DNA of 64,000 nucleotides from Coprobacillus cateniformis (GCF_009767585.1 NZ_WSNW01000001.1:1890090-1954089), one strand, 5' to 3'. Shown: positions 30,615 to 39,587, numbered from the stretch's first letter. The notes: a model not told the origin generated them from the letters alone. Translations and numbers: made by a program.

Positions 30615-30629
30615 TGAAATATTATTTCA
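30615..30629. promoter_or_regulatory. RpiR-type operator 2 (murQ side)
   Basis: TGAAATATTATTTCA: same arms and 3-bp spacing as the site at 30486, 37 bp upstream of the murQ start. Likely bound by the MurR-like regulator. Confidence 0.65.
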
Positions 30630-30666
30630 GATAATGTAGAATAAAGATGAAAGGAGGGGGAAGTGG

Positions 30667-31575
30667 ATGCCAAAGGATTTAAGTTTGCTGATGACAGAAC
30701 AACAGAATATAAATACATTACACATAGATGAAATGGATACCATCGACATTTTAAACACGATTAATCATGAGGACCAAAATGTTGCACTGGCTGTAAAAAA
30801 TGAACTTGCTGCTATTTCTAGAGCTGTAGATGCAATTTATCAAAAGGTTGCATGTGGTGGAAGACTTATTTATATCGGTGCGGGAACTTCTGGACGTTTA
30901 GGAGTGTTAGATGCTTCAGAATGTCCACCAACTTATGGGGTTTCATCAACACTGGTACAAGGTATTATTGCTGGAGGTCCAAATGCATTACAAAATGCAA
31001 TAGAGGGAGCAGAAGATTCTCAAGAACTTGCTAAAGAAGATTTAGAAAAAATTGGATTAACTGAACATGATGTTGTTTGTGGTTTGGCAGCTTCAGGACG
31101 TACACCATATGTTATAGGAGGACTTGAATATGCTAATCTCATTGGAGCTACAACTCTATCAATCTGTTGTGTTAATAATGGAGTGATTTCAGATTATGCT
31201 CAATATCCAATTGAAGTGAAAGTAGGGCCTGAAGTCATCACTGGATCAACAAGAATGAAGGCAGGAACTGCACAGAAGATGGTGCTCAATATGTTATCTA
31301 CTTCAGTCATGATCAAACTTGGGAAAGTCTATGGTAATTTAATGATTGATGTTCAACCTACAAATGAGAAATTAAAAGATAGAGCAATTGGTATTGTTGA
31401 AAATTGTACAGAACTTTCATCAATAGAAGCAAAAAAATTATTAGAGACAACAAGGTATGATGTCAAATGTGCAATCTTAATAGAAAAAACAGGATTAGAT
31501 TTTGAATCGTGCCGAGATTTATTATTAAAATATCAGAACAATGTTGCAAAAGTTATAAGACAGTATAAAAAATAA
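30667..31575 (+). CDS. murQ: N-acetylmuramic acid 6-phosphate etherase
   Basis: MurQ cleaves the lactyl ether of MurNAc-6-phosphate to give GlcNAc-6-phosphate and D-lactate. The SIS-fold protein has IYIGAGTSGRLGVLDASECPP, GIIAGGPNALQNAIEGAEDS, GLAASGRTPYVIGGL and EVITGSTRMKAGTAQK. The length of 302 aa is normal. A very strong AAAGGAGGGGG precedes the ATG, and a palindromic operator lies upstream. It heads an operon with a small membrane protein and an EIIC. Confidence 0.96.
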   Translation: MPKDLSLLMTEQQNINTLHIDEMDTIDILNTINHEDQNVALAVKNELAAISRAVDAIYQKVACGGRLIYIGAGTSGRLGVLDASECPPTYGVSSTLVQGIIAGGPNALQNAIEGAEDSQELAKEDLEKIGLTEHDVVCGLAASGRTPYVIGGLEYANLIGATTLSICCVNNGVISDYAQYPIEVKVGPEVITGSTRMKAGTAQKMVLNMLSTSVMIKLGKVYGNLMIDVQPTNEKLKDRAIGIVENCTELSSIEAKKLLETTRYDVKCAILIEKTGLDFESCRDLLLKYQNNVAKVIRQYKK

Positions 31576-31591
31576 TGAAGGAGTGATTCAA

Positions 31592-31945
31592 ATGGCGACA
31601 AAAGTTGTAACACCCAATTATAAAAAAGTGAAGAGAATTAAAAAAGAAGATGTCAATACATCTCCAATACCAAAGTTCAGTTATAAAAGTGCTTTTATTA
31701 TTGTTATAAGTGCTGCACTCTCTTGCTTTTTCCTCCCTAACATGCTTGCAATTTTTGGAGTAGACACAAGAATCACAACAATGATAGGAAACGCTGTTAT
31801 CATTAGTTTTGCAGTTTGTTATTGTCATTATTTTATAGAAACTGATAAAGGTTTTCATAAAAACTTTATTGGAATGTATTTGGGATTTTTTATAGCAATC
31901 GGAATTATTAGTTATTTCTGGTTGTATATTGGACTTTATATGTAA
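31592..31945 (+). CDS. Small three-helix membrane protein in the mur operon (117 aa)
   Basis: A basic N-terminus (KVKRIKKEDV) is followed by three hydrophobic helices at about residues 33-52, 62-80 and 95-115. No family is recognised. It lies 16 bp after murQ and 19 bp before the EIIC gene, so it is almost surely co-transcribed. It may assist the permease or have an unrelated envelope role. The ATG follows AAGGAG; a GTG at 31583 lies within that site's spacing and is unlikely. Confidence 0.75.
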   Translation: MATKVVTPNYKKVKRIKKEDVNTSPIPKFSYKSAFIIVISAALSCFFLPNMLAIFGVDTRITTMIGNAVIISFAVCYCHYFIETDKGFHKNFIGMYLGFFIAIGIISYFWLYIGLYM

Positions 31946-31964
31946 AAGAAAGGGGATTTAGTTC

Positions 31965-33263
31965 ATGATAGATAAATTAACAATGTTTTTTGATCAAAAA
32001 TTATCTGGACCTATGGAAAAACTAGCACAACAAAGACATTTGCGTGCAATTCGAGATGGTATTGTGGCAACTTTACCATTAATTATTGTAGGTTCATTTT
32101 TCTTGATTATTGCAATGCCACCTCTTCCACAAGATTGGGAGATTTATCAATTCTTAAATGGGAATGCAGCAACAATTATGCTTCCATATCGTATGACAAT
32201 GTTTATTATGACAATTTATGCGACTTTTGGAATTGGATATAGTTTAGCAGAATCTTACAAGTTAGATAGATTAACTGGTGGAATTTTAGCAATGATTGCA
32301 TTCTTATGCACAATTACACCTATATCTGTAGCGGCAGAAGCAGCAGAAGTGGCTGGTGTTTCAGGTTGGGTTATGCCAATGGCTAATTTAGGTGGGGGTG
32401 GATTGTTTGTTTCCATCATCGTCTCATGTTTAGCAGTGGAAGTTTATCGTTTAACTTCAAAATCTAAATTTAAAATCACGATGCCTGCTCAAGTTCCACC
32501 AGCTGTAGCACGTTCGTTTGAAGCGTTAACACCAACAATTGTTATCATTGTGGGAATGGCTTGTATTACTTATTTTATAGGATTTGATTGGCATGGTGCA
32601 GTTGCAACTGTCGTATCACCACTTGTTAAAGCAGCGGACAGCTTGCCAAGTGTTTTATTATTGATTTTCTTGATTACAGGATTTTGGTCTTTTGGTATTC
32701 ATGGTGTTTCCATCATTGGTTCTTTAGCAAGACCTTTATGGTTACAATTAATTGATACAAATACAGCAATGGCAGCAGCTGGTCAAGCACCTACAGCAAT
32801 AGCCGCAGAACCATTTTTCCAATGGTTTATCTGGATTGGTGGTTCAGGATGTACAATTGGACTTGCTATTTTAATGGCATTCCGTGCTAAATCTAAATAT
32901 GCGAGTTCTTTAGGAAAAACATGTATTGTTCCATCTTTGTTTAACATTAATGAACCTGTCATTTTTGGAACACCAATTGTTTTAAATCCTATCTTAATCA
33001 TTCCATTTATTGTTGTTCCAATGGTTTGTGCAACGATTGCGTGGATATTCACTTCACTTAATTTTGTAGATAAAGTCGTCATGACAGCACCGTGGACATT
33101 ACCAGGACCAGTAGGAGCATATCTCGCAACTGGTGGGGATTGGCGAGCAGCAGTCTTGAATATTTTCTTGATTGCCTTATCAGTTATTCTTTATTATCCG
33201 TTCTTTAAAATTTATGATAAAAACTTATTAAAAGAAGAACAAGGAGAACTAACTGAAGAGTAA
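31965..33263 (+). CDS. PTS EIIC, lactose/cellobiose family (432 aa)
   Basis: This is the membrane channel of a phosphotransferase system; sugars are taken up and phosphorylated with separate EIIA and EIIB proteins, none of which is encoded nearby. Family marks include EKLAQQRHLRAIRDG at the start, GFWSFGIHGVSIIG, and the substrate loop FNINEPVIFGTPIVLNP. About ten membrane segments are seen. MurNAc permeases (MurP) usually belong to the glucose-family EIIBC, so a lactose-type EIIC behind murQ is unusual. The substrate may be MurNAc-GlcNAc, chitobiose or a beta-glucoside. Confidence 0.9.
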   Translation: MIDKLTMFFDQKLSGPMEKLAQQRHLRAIRDGIVATLPLIIVGSFFLIIAMPPLPQDWEIYQFLNGNAATIMLPYRMTMFIMTIYATFGIGYSLAESYKLDRLTGGILAMIAFLCTITPISVAAEAAEVAGVSGWVMPMANLGGGGLFVSIIVSCLAVEVYRLTSKSKFKITMPAQVPPAVARSFEALTPTIVIIVGMACITYFIGFDWHGAVATVVSPLVKAADSLPSVLLLIFLITGFWSFGIHGVSIIGSLARPLWLQLIDTNTAMAAAGQAPTAIAAEPFFQWFIWIGGSGCTIGLAILMAFRAKSKYASSLGKTCIVPSLFNINEPVIFGTPIVLNPILIIPFIVVPMVCATIAWIFTSLNFVDKVVMTAPWTLPGPVGAYLATGGDWRAAVLNIFLIALSVILYYPFFKIYDKNLLKEEQGELTEE

Positions 33264-33272
33264 AAAATGAAT

Positions 33273-33297
33273 AGCCTAGCGAATGCTGGGCTTTTCT
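33273..33297 (+). terminator. Terminator after murQ-EIIC
   Basis: AGCCTAGC pairs with GCTGGGCT around GAAT, followed by TTTC. The T-tract is short. Confidence 0.6.
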
Positions 33298-33558
33298 TAT
33301 AGAAAACATATGAAAAAATATGATGGGGTGAAGCACTTTTGTCTATTCAATATGAGAGGGTATGACCTTGAGCATAAAGGTTTAGATATTTAAGATTGTT
33401 GTTTATTTTTCTAGGACTTTACAATGAACGACACAGATACGTTTATTAAATAAGCAAATGATTAAACAAAAGTGAGAGCGTTGGATATTATTCTAATGAG
33501 AACGTTTTACAATATTATAATCAGATTATTAAGCAATCAAAATTCATATTTAACTGTT

Positions 33559-33858
33559 ACAAAATGGCGATAGTCAATGAATCCAATTGGAATAAGAGTC
33601 ACATTCAATCAATTCTATTATTGTCATCAAAAGCCAATTATTATTGCAGAAAATGGATTAGGCAATCAAGATATGTTAGAATGAGAGAGGACTATTCATG
33701 CTCCATATCAAATGACATATCTGAAAGAACATTTTCATGGGATTCGAGAAGCTTAAAAAGAATGAGTTGATACTGACAATGAAGGAAGAGTAAGGTATTG
33801 TCGATACAGAAAAGATAGTTTTTATTGGTATCAGCAACTTATTAAAAAGTATTATTAA
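33559..33858 (+). pseudogene. GH1 6-phospho-beta-glucosidase relic (C-terminal part)
   Basis: One reading frame carries the C-terminal third of a BglA/BglH-type enzyme, interrupted by stops: NPIGIRVTFNQFYYCHQKP, then IIIAENGLGNQDMLE with the catalytic-nucleophile motif ENG, a TGA, ERTIHAPYQMTYLKEHFHG and IREA, TAA, KE, TGA, then TDNEGRVRYCRYRKDSFYWY and QQLIKKYY. A TAG replaces the Trp expected before NPIG. About 30 residues between IREA and TDNEG are deleted. Nothing coherent remains upstream (33300-33558). It is dead, but it shows that a phospho-beta-glucosidase once followed the EIIC gene. Confidence 0.85.
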
Positions 33859-33873
33859 TAGGAGGAAACAGAT

Positions 33874-34968
33874 ATGAAGAAATTAGGAATTTCACTCTAT
33901 GTAGAAAAATCTAATCTAGAGGAAATGAAAGCATATATAGATAAGGCTCATCAAGCAGGTTTTTCGCGCATCTTTTCATGTTTATTATCAGTGAATGAAA
34001 GTATTGATAAGATAAAATCAGATTTTTCTATGATCAATCAGTATGCTCATGAAAAAGGATTTGAAATCTTTGTAGATGTGAGTCCCAAGGTATTTGATAA
34101 ATTAAGCATTAGTTATCAGGATTTAACATTTTTTAAAGACATTGGTGCTGATGGCATCCGTTTGGATGCAGGATTTAGTGGAAATGAAGAAGCCTTAATG
34201 ACTTTTAATCCACAAGGATTAAAGATTGAAATCAATATGAGCAATGATACACATTACATTGACACAATTATGGATTATTGCCCTAATCGCAGTCAATTGG
34301 TGGGATGTCATAATTTTTATCCCCATCGTTATAGTGGGTTATCTTTAGAACATTTCTTAAAATGTACTCAAAACTTTAAGAAGTATGGTTTAACAACAGC
34401 AGCATTTGTTTCAACGAATCAGACCAATGCATATGGTCCATGGCCTACAAAAGAGGGCTTGCCAACATTGGAATTGCACCGTGAATTACCTTTAGAGGTT
34501 CAAATCAAACATATGATAGCACTAGATGTCATTGACAATATTATTATTTCTAATTGTTATCCAAGCGATGAAGAACTTAAAAAGATTTCACATATGCGAT
34601 TGGATCTTGTGACATTTAATGTTGAACTTGTTAATTCTATACCTGAAGTTGAAAGAAAGATTGTTTTAGAAGAATTGCATTTTAATCGAGGAGATTATAA
34701 TGATAATATGATTCGTTCTACACAAAGTCGTGTGAAATACAAAGGCCATGAATTTAAACTTTTCAATGTGCCTGATTATATTAATCCTGGTGATATTATT
34801 ATTGAAAGTTCTGAATATGGACATTATGCAGGTGAATTACAGATTGCGAAAACACAAATGAGGAATAGTGGGAAAAGTAATATTGTTGGACATATCGTTG
34901 AAACTGAAAGATTTTTATTAACATATATAAAGCCATGGCAAAAATTTACATTTAATGAGGTGAAGTAA
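33874..34968 (+). CDS. mupG: 6-phospho-N-acetylmuramidase MupG (DUF871 family)
   Basis: MupG splits imported MurNAc-6-phosphate-GlcNAc into MurNAc-6-phosphate and GlcNAc in the cytoplasm. The protein has a TIM-barrel N-terminal domain (LGISLYVEKS, GFSRIFSCLLS, GADGIRLDAGFSG, NFYPHRYSGLS) and a C-terminal cyclophilin-like domain (from about 245; FNRGDYNDNMIRSTQSR). The 364-aa length fits DUF871. AGGAGGAAAC precedes the ATG. It abuts the kinase gene without a gap. Confidence 0.88.
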   Translation: MKKLGISLYVEKSNLEEMKAYIDKAHQAGFSRIFSCLLSVNESIDKIKSDFSMINQYAHEKGFEIFVDVSPKVFDKLSISYQDLTFFKDIGADGIRLDAGFSGNEEALMTFNPQGLKIEINMSNDTHYIDTIMDYCPNRSQLVGCHNFYPHRYSGLSLEHFLKCTQNFKKYGLTTAAFVSTNQTNAYGPWPTKEGLPTLELHRELPLEVQIKHMIALDVIDNIIISNCYPSDEELKKISHMRLDLVTFNVELVNSIPEVERKIVLEELHFNRGDYNDNMIRSTQSRVKYKGHEFKLFNVPDYINPGDIIIESSEYGHYAGELQIAKTQMRNSGKSNIVGHIVETERFLLTYIKPWQKFTFNEVK

Positions 34969-35856
34969 ATGTATTATATAGGAATTGATGGTGGTGGAAC
35001 AAAAACTGCATTTGGGTTATTTGATGATTATGGAAAATGTTTATACCAAGTGGATTATCCAACTTGTCATTTTTTACAGGTAGGTTTTGATGGATGTGCC
35101 AAACTTTTAAAAAAAGGTATAGAAGATGTTGTAAAGCATTTTCCTGATTCTTATCAGCAATTACTAATTGGTATTGGTATTGCTGGATATGGCAATGATA
35201 AGGTTATCCGTGAACAGTTGGAATCTCATATTGAAAAAGAATTGAAGGGATATCACTATGTTTTAACGAATGATATGCATATTGCATTAATTGGAGCACT
35301 TAATGGGCAAGATGGAATTGCTGTAGTGGCAGGAACAGGATCGATCGCAATGGCGCATGTTCATTCACAAATTTATCAAAGTGGTGGCTGGGGTTATCAA
35401 CTTGGTGATGAAGGTTCAGCTTATTGGATAGGTAAACAAGTATTAAATGAATTTTGTAAACAGGCAGATAACCGACAACCAAGAGATGAGTTATATAATT
35501 ATCTCTTAGATTATTTTACAATTGAAAACCCCTATGAAATCATATCTGTTATTCATGATATGAAGAATGAAAGAACAGATATTGCGGCATTAGCTAAGAT
35601 ATGTAGTGACTTTGCAGATAAAGGCCATTCAGTATGCCAAGATATTCTAAAACAGGCTGGTTATCATATTTCACAACTGGTCAAAGGATTGTTACCCCAC
35701 TTTGAAAAAGAAAAACGAGTGACTTATTATGGTGGTGTTTTTCAAAATGCTATTTTTAAACAATCATTTTGTTCCCAGTTACCAGATTGTGAATTCATAG
35801 AACCAATTCATAATGCTCTTGTAGGAGCATATATGTTTGCAAGATTGAGTCTTTAA
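34969..35856 (+). CDS. murK: BadF/BadG-type N-acetylglucosamine/MurNAc kinase (295 aa)
   Basis: This ASKHA-fold kinase begins YYIGIDGGGTKTAFGLFDD with the phosphate-1 loop, and has IGIGIAGYGND, VLTNDMHIALIGAL, GIAVVAGTGSIAMA and WGYQLGDEGSAYWIG. Clostridial relatives (MurK) phosphorylate GlcNAc and MurNAc. It directly follows mupG, whose products are exactly such sugars, so it probably rescues the GlcNAc released. The symbol is a best guess; a plain GlcNAc kinase (nagK) is equally possible. Confidence 0.83.
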   Translation: MYYIGIDGGGTKTAFGLFDDYGKCLYQVDYPTCHFLQVGFDGCAKLLKKGIEDVVKHFPDSYQQLLIGIGIAGYGNDKVIREQLESHIEKELKGYHYVLTNDMHIALIGALNGQDGIAVVAGTGSIAMAHVHSQIYQSGGWGYQLGDEGSAYWIGKQVLNEFCKQADNRQPRDELYNYLLDYFTIENPYEIISVIHDMKNERTDIAALAKICSDFADKGHSVCQDILKQAGYHISQLVKGLLPHFEKEKRVTYYGGVFQNAIFKQSFCSQLPDCEFIEPIHNALVGAYMFARLSL

Positions 35857-35934
35857 GACTCTTTTTTTACTATAAAGACAATATTTAGTTTGTCATCAGA
35901 TTATGTTATAATGAACAAAATAAGGAGGGGCAAA

Positions 35935-36579
35935 ATGGAGAATATCTTATTTGATTTAGATGGAACAATTACTGATCCATTTTTAGGGATTACACAATCA
36001 GTTGCTTATAGTTTAAAAAGTTTTGGAATTACAGTGAAGAGTTTGGATGATTTAAAAGTGTTCATTGGTCCACCATTGGATGTATCATTTAGAGAATATT
36101 ATCAAATGAGTGAAAAGGATAGTTTAAAAGCAGTTGATAAATATCGTGAATATTTTTCTGATAAAGGATTATATGAAAATAAAGTTTATGAAGGAATGGA
36201 AGATTTTTTACAATCTTTGCTAGATAATCAAAAAAGACTTTATATATGTACAAGTAAACCGCTTGTCTTTGCACAAAAAATATTAGAACATTTTCATTTA
36301 GAGCATTTTTTTCATGGGATTTATGGTGCAGAGTTAGATGGAACAAGAAAGAATAAAGGCGATGTTATTGCTTATTGTCTTGAAAAAGAGAAACTTAATT
36401 CAGAGACTTGTATAATGGTAGGGGATCGTCAACATGATATTATAGGTGCTCATGCAAATCATATTCCTTGTATTGGTGTTTTATATGGTTATGGAAATAG
36501 AGAAGAATTTGAAAATTATCAATGTGATTATATTGTACAAGATTTAAATGAATTAAAAGGTGTTATTGAAAATGTATAA
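35935..36579 (+). CDS. HAD phosphatase, phosphoglycolate-phosphatase-like (214 aa)
   Basis: A HAD subfamily IA hydrolase with the nucleophile motif FDLDGTITDP at the N-terminus, a helical cap (about 15-85), CTSKP (motif II) and MVGDRQHDIIGA (motif IV). The true substrate is not readable from sequence; Gph- and pyrophosphatase-PpaX-like proteins share this pattern. AAGGAGGGG before 35935 decides the start over longer in-frame options. It overlaps azlC by 8 bp. Confidence 0.87.
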   Translation: MENILFDLDGTITDPFLGITQSVAYSLKSFGITVKSLDDLKVFIGPPLDVSFREYYQMSEKDSLKAVDKYREYFSDKGLYENKVYEGMEDFLQSLLDNQKRLYICTSKPLVFAQKILEHFHLEHFFHGIYGAELDGTRKNKGDVIAYCLEKEKLNSETCIMVGDRQHDIIGAHANHIPCIGVLYGYGNREEFENYQCDYIVQDLNELKGVIENV

Positions 36580-37261
36580 AAGAGTTATAAGAGAAGCTTT
36601 TCTATCTTCTATTCCAGTTATGATGGGATATATCGTATTAGGAATCGCTTTTGGAATGTTGCTGGAAAACAAAGGATATGGTGTTGTTTATGCACTGTTA
36701 ATGAGTGTTTTTATCTATGCTGGAAGTATGCAATTTGTGGCTATTAATCTTTTAACAAGCGGAGCAAGTTTAATAAGTGCAGCCATTATGACTCTTTTAA
36801 TTAATGCAAGACATATGGTTTATGGGTTATCAATGATTAAGAAATTTGATGATATGGGAAAGTTTAAGCTCTATATGATCTTCTCACTTACAGATGAAAC
36901 ATATTCATTGCTCGTTGGTTCTCAAGTGCCAGAAGATTGTAATCAAAGGTATTATTTATTTCTTATTTCTTTTTTTGATCAATGTTATTGGATCATTGGG
37001 AGCATTATTGGTGCATTTGTTGGATCATTAATGACAATAAATACAACAGGTTTAGATTTTGCTATGACAGCTTTATTTGTTGTTATTGTCTTAGAGCAGT
37101 TCTTAACAAGTGAGAGACATATTTATACATATATTGGGTTTGGTGTGAGTGTCATCTGTTTATTGATATTTGGTAGTGAGTCCTTTATTATTCCGTCCAT
37201 GATTGGTATTATTTTAAGCCTGTTATTTATGTATAATAAGGGAGGAATGAAAGATGCATGA
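36572..37261 (+). CDS. azlC: AzlC-family branched-chain amino acid exporter subunit
   Basis: AzlC and AzlD together export branched-chain amino acids or analogues. This 229-aa membrane protein starts with REAFLSSIPVMMGYIVLGIA, then FGML, and has YAGSMQFVAINLL and LINARHMVYGLSM, which are family hallmarks. The ATG at 36572 follows AAAGGTG and overlaps the HAD gene. It overlaps azlD by 8 bp. Confidence 0.92.
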   Translation: MYKRVIREAFLSSIPVMMGYIVLGIAFGMLLENKGYGVVYALLMSVFIYAGSMQFVAINLLTSGASLISAAIMTLLINARHMVYGLSMIKKFDDMGKFKLYMIFSLTDETYSLLVGSQVPEDCNQRYYLFLISFFDQCYWIIGSIIGAFVGSLMTINTTGLDFAMTALFVVIVLEQFLTSERHIYTYIGFGVSVICLLIFGSESFIIPSMIGIILSLLFMYNKGGMKDA

Positions 37262-37568
37262 GTTATTGTTAATTGTTGTTATAGCTATAGTTACGCTTTT
37301 CACAAGAACAATTCCTTTTCTCTTATTTAAGAATCATAAGAATGCTTTTATTGAATATTTAGGTGACGTTTTGCCTTATGCTATTATGGCAATGTTAGTG
37401 GTTTATTGTTTAAAAAGTGTTCATTTATTAAGTGGAAACCATGGTATATGTGAAATGATTGGAGTTGGCAGTGTTATTATTCTCCACATGATAAAAAGGA
37501 ATACATTGTTATCTATATTTGGAGGAACGCTTGTTTATATGTTATGTGTGCAAGTTTTGTTTGTTTAA
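37254..37568 (+). CDS. azlD: AzlD-family transporter subunit
   Basis: The partner of AzlC: 104 aa, four membrane helices, with the typical FTRTIPFLLF and YLGDVLPYAIMAMLVVYCL segments. Its start codon lies inside the azlC end, so both are translated together. Confidence 0.92.
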   Translation: MHELLLIVVIAIVTLFTRTIPFLLFKNHKNAFIEYLGDVLPYAIMAMLVVYCLKSVHLLSGNHGICEMIGVGSVIILHMIKRNTLLSIFGGTLVYMLCVQVLFV

Positions 37569-37570
37569 TA

Positions 37571-37595
37571 AATGTTCATTCAAGAACATTTTTTT
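37571..37595 (+). terminator. Terminator after azlCD
   Basis: AATGTTC pairs with GAACATT around ATTCAA, followed by TTTTT. Confidence 0.78.
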
Positions 37596-37621
37596 GTTAT
37601 AATAAAAACAGAGGTGATTCT

Positions 37622-38272
37622 ATGAGGGAAAATATGAAGTATGATACAAATAAGTATCAATTAAGAGAATCTGTTTTAAAAAGAATGTTACAAATTATAT
37701 CTCATCAAAAATATAAGGGTCCTGCTGGAACAGTTTTCTATGGAGATTCTATTACAGAATATTTTGATTTAGAGAGATTTATGCCTGCAATAGATCATAA
37801 ATATAATTGTGGTATAGGAGGTATAACTTCAAATATGCTGCTTCACTTTGTAGATGAGGGGGTATTAAAATATGAACCGGAACAAGTTTTTTTAATGATT
37901 GGTACAAATGATTTAGGAAATACACTGATGTTAAGTCCTAGAGATATTGCTTTAAACGTTAAAGAATTGATTGAAATTATTCATTATAATTTACCTCATT
38001 GTAAAATTCATTTGTTAAGCTGTATACCATGTATTGAAGATCAACATGGTTATAAATCAACAAAACAGGGAATGAGAAGTAATGATATCCTAAAGATGAT
38101 TTTTAAAGAATACAAGAGAATGATTCCCTATGAATATGTTCATTTTATAAATGTGTATCCAGCTTTATGTAATAAAAAAGGTGAACCAATTAAAAACTAT
38201 TATGTTGATGGTTTACATATTAATGATGAAGGATATCTTGCTTTATCTAAAGCAATTCAAGATCAATTATGA
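37622..38272 (+). CDS. SGNH/GDSL-type hydrolase (216 aa)
   Basis: A soluble esterase of the SGNH fold with block I FYGDSITEY (Ser nucleophile), block II Gly in CGIGGITSN, block III GTNDLGN and block V DGLHINDEGY (Asp and His). All catalytic positions are present. It has no signal peptide, so it acts in the cytoplasm; the substrate is unknown. The ATG at 37622 follows AGAGGTGAT. It overlaps the next gene by 4 bp. Confidence 0.87.
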   Translation: MRENMKYDTNKYQLRESVLKRMLQIISHQKYKGPAGTVFYGDSITEYFDLERFMPAIDHKYNCGIGGITSNMLLHFVDEGVLKYEPEQVFLMIGTNDLGNTLMLSPRDIALNVKELIEIIHYNLPHCKIHLLSCIPCIEDQHGYKSTKQGMRSNDILKMIFKEYKRMIPYEYVHFINVYPALCNKKGEPIKNYYVDGLHINDEGYLALSKAIQDQL

Positions 38273-38826
38273 AAAAGAAACTTATTATAATTATATCAAT
38301 CATAAGTGCTTTTTTTATAATTGGTTTGGGTGTTTCTTTAAAAATGAAAGAAGGGTATACACTTTCAACGGATAAAGAGATCATTGAGGTGATGGGAAAA
38401 ATTGTAAATAACATACCTGATGCAGTTGAAATACTGCAAAAGCGTATATATAAAAATGAGGATAATCAATTAATGCTCGTTGTTGTGCGTTCGCAAGGAA
38501 TGAAAATATTACAAATATTTCAAGAGAATGAGTATCAAAGGTATGAAGAATATTATAATTATATACTAGATGATAAGACAGTGCTTATGCTTACTGATTC
38601 ACGTCATAAATCAACATATGTGATTTGTAATAATGAGTTTCGTCAAATTGCTGGAATATCAGTTATTAGTGAAACAGATGTTAGCGGTACAAAGCCTATA
38701 ATGACTTCAGGAAAATATATTATTGAATGTTATAATATAATTGATGAAGCAATGTTTATAAATCTTGTGGATGAGAATGGAGATATTATTGAGAACTTTT
38801 CTTTTGCACAAGAGACAATTCGATAA
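38269..38826 (+). CDS. Membrane-anchored or secreted hypothetical protein (185 aa)
   Basis: One hydrophobic N-terminal segment (LIIIISIISAFFIIGLGVSL, residues 5-24) is followed by a soluble domain of about 160 residues with alternating strands and acidic loops (DDKTVLMLTDSRHKSTYVIC, NLVDENGDIIENF). I do not recognise it. It is coupled to the SGNH hydrolase (4-bp overlap) and lies 12 bp before the alpha/beta hydrolase, so the three form one operon. Confidence 0.72.
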   Translation: MKKKLIIIISIISAFFIIGLGVSLKMKEGYTLSTDKEIIEVMGKIVNNIPDAVEILQKRIYKNEDNQLMLVVVRSQGMKILQIFQENEYQRYEEYYNYILDDKTVLMLTDSRHKSTYVICNNEFRQIAGISVISETDVSGTKPIMTSGKYIIECYNIIDEAMFINLVDENGDIIENFSFAQETIR

Positions 38827-38838
38827 AAGGAGACATTT

Positions 38839-39576
38839 ATGCAAAACTATTGTGAAATATCAACTCCAAAAGGTGTAATGAGAGGGTTCTTTCATACACC
38901 ACAAAACAAAGAGTTTCCTGTCTGTATCATCTTCCATGGATTTACAGGATGTAATACAGGAACCAAGTTTTCATATGTTCAACTCTCAAGGATGCTAGTA
39001 ACTCAAGGGATTGGAACGATACGTATGGATTTTTTGGGGAGTGGAGAATCAGATTTGAATTTTAGTGATATGACATTTGATGATGAATTATCATGTGCTA
39101 GGATTATTTTAGAAGAAGTTAAAAAAATGCCATCAACAACGAAAATCTATGTATTGGGGCATTCTATGGGTGGTGCTGTCGCAAGTGAACTTGCGAAACT
39201 TTATCCTAATGATATTTCTAAATTATGTTTGTGGGCACCAGCATTCAATTTGCCAAGTGCAGTTGAATATTTGAAAGGTCATGTTCCTCAAGCAGATTTC
39301 TATGATCACAATGGTTTTCAAATATCAGATGAGTTTGTCAAAGATATGCTTTCAAGAGACTTTTATAAAGGTATAGAGATTTATAAGAACCAATTAATGA
39401 TTATTCATGGAACAAATGATCAAACAGTACCATTTGCTATATCAGAAAAATATCTTCAAGGTTTTCATAATGCTATTTTTAAACCTATTGAAAATGGCTC
39501 TCATAATTATGATTGTTTACAACATATCCAAGAGGTTCTTAAATATACATATGAATTTCTAACAGATGCACTTTAG
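38839..39576 (+). CDS. Alpha/beta hydrolase (245 aa)
   Basis: A cytoplasmic serine hydrolase with the oxyanion segment IIFHGFTGCNTG, nucleophile elbow GHSMGG, acid region IIHGTNDQTVPF and the catalytic His in ENGSHNYDC. The pattern is close to the cinnamoyl-esterase/YuxL-type family that attacks feruloyl or chlorogenate esters, but the substrate is not certain. A terminator overlaps the stop codon. Confidence 0.88.
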   Translation: MQNYCEISTPKGVMRGFFHTPQNKEFPVCIIFHGFTGCNTGTKFSYVQLSRMLVTQGIGTIRMDFLGSGESDLNFSDMTFDDELSCARIILEEVKKMPSTTKIYVLGHSMGGAVASELAKLYPNDISKLCLWAPAFNLPSAVEYLKGHVPQADFYDHNGFQISDEFVKDMLSRDFYKGIEIYKNQLMIIHGTNDQTVPFAISEKYLQGFHNAIFKPIENGSHNYDCLQHIQEVLKYTYEFLTDAL

Positions 39577-39587
39577 CATCTTTTTTT
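39564..39587 (+). terminator. Terminator overlapping the hydrolase stop
   Basis: AGATGC pairs with GCATCT around a 6-nt loop, followed by seven T. Confidence 0.8.

Noticed and set aside
33300..33558. Upstream part of the GH1 relic
   Set aside because: I could not align any frame to GH1 with confidence, so only the C-terminal part is called.
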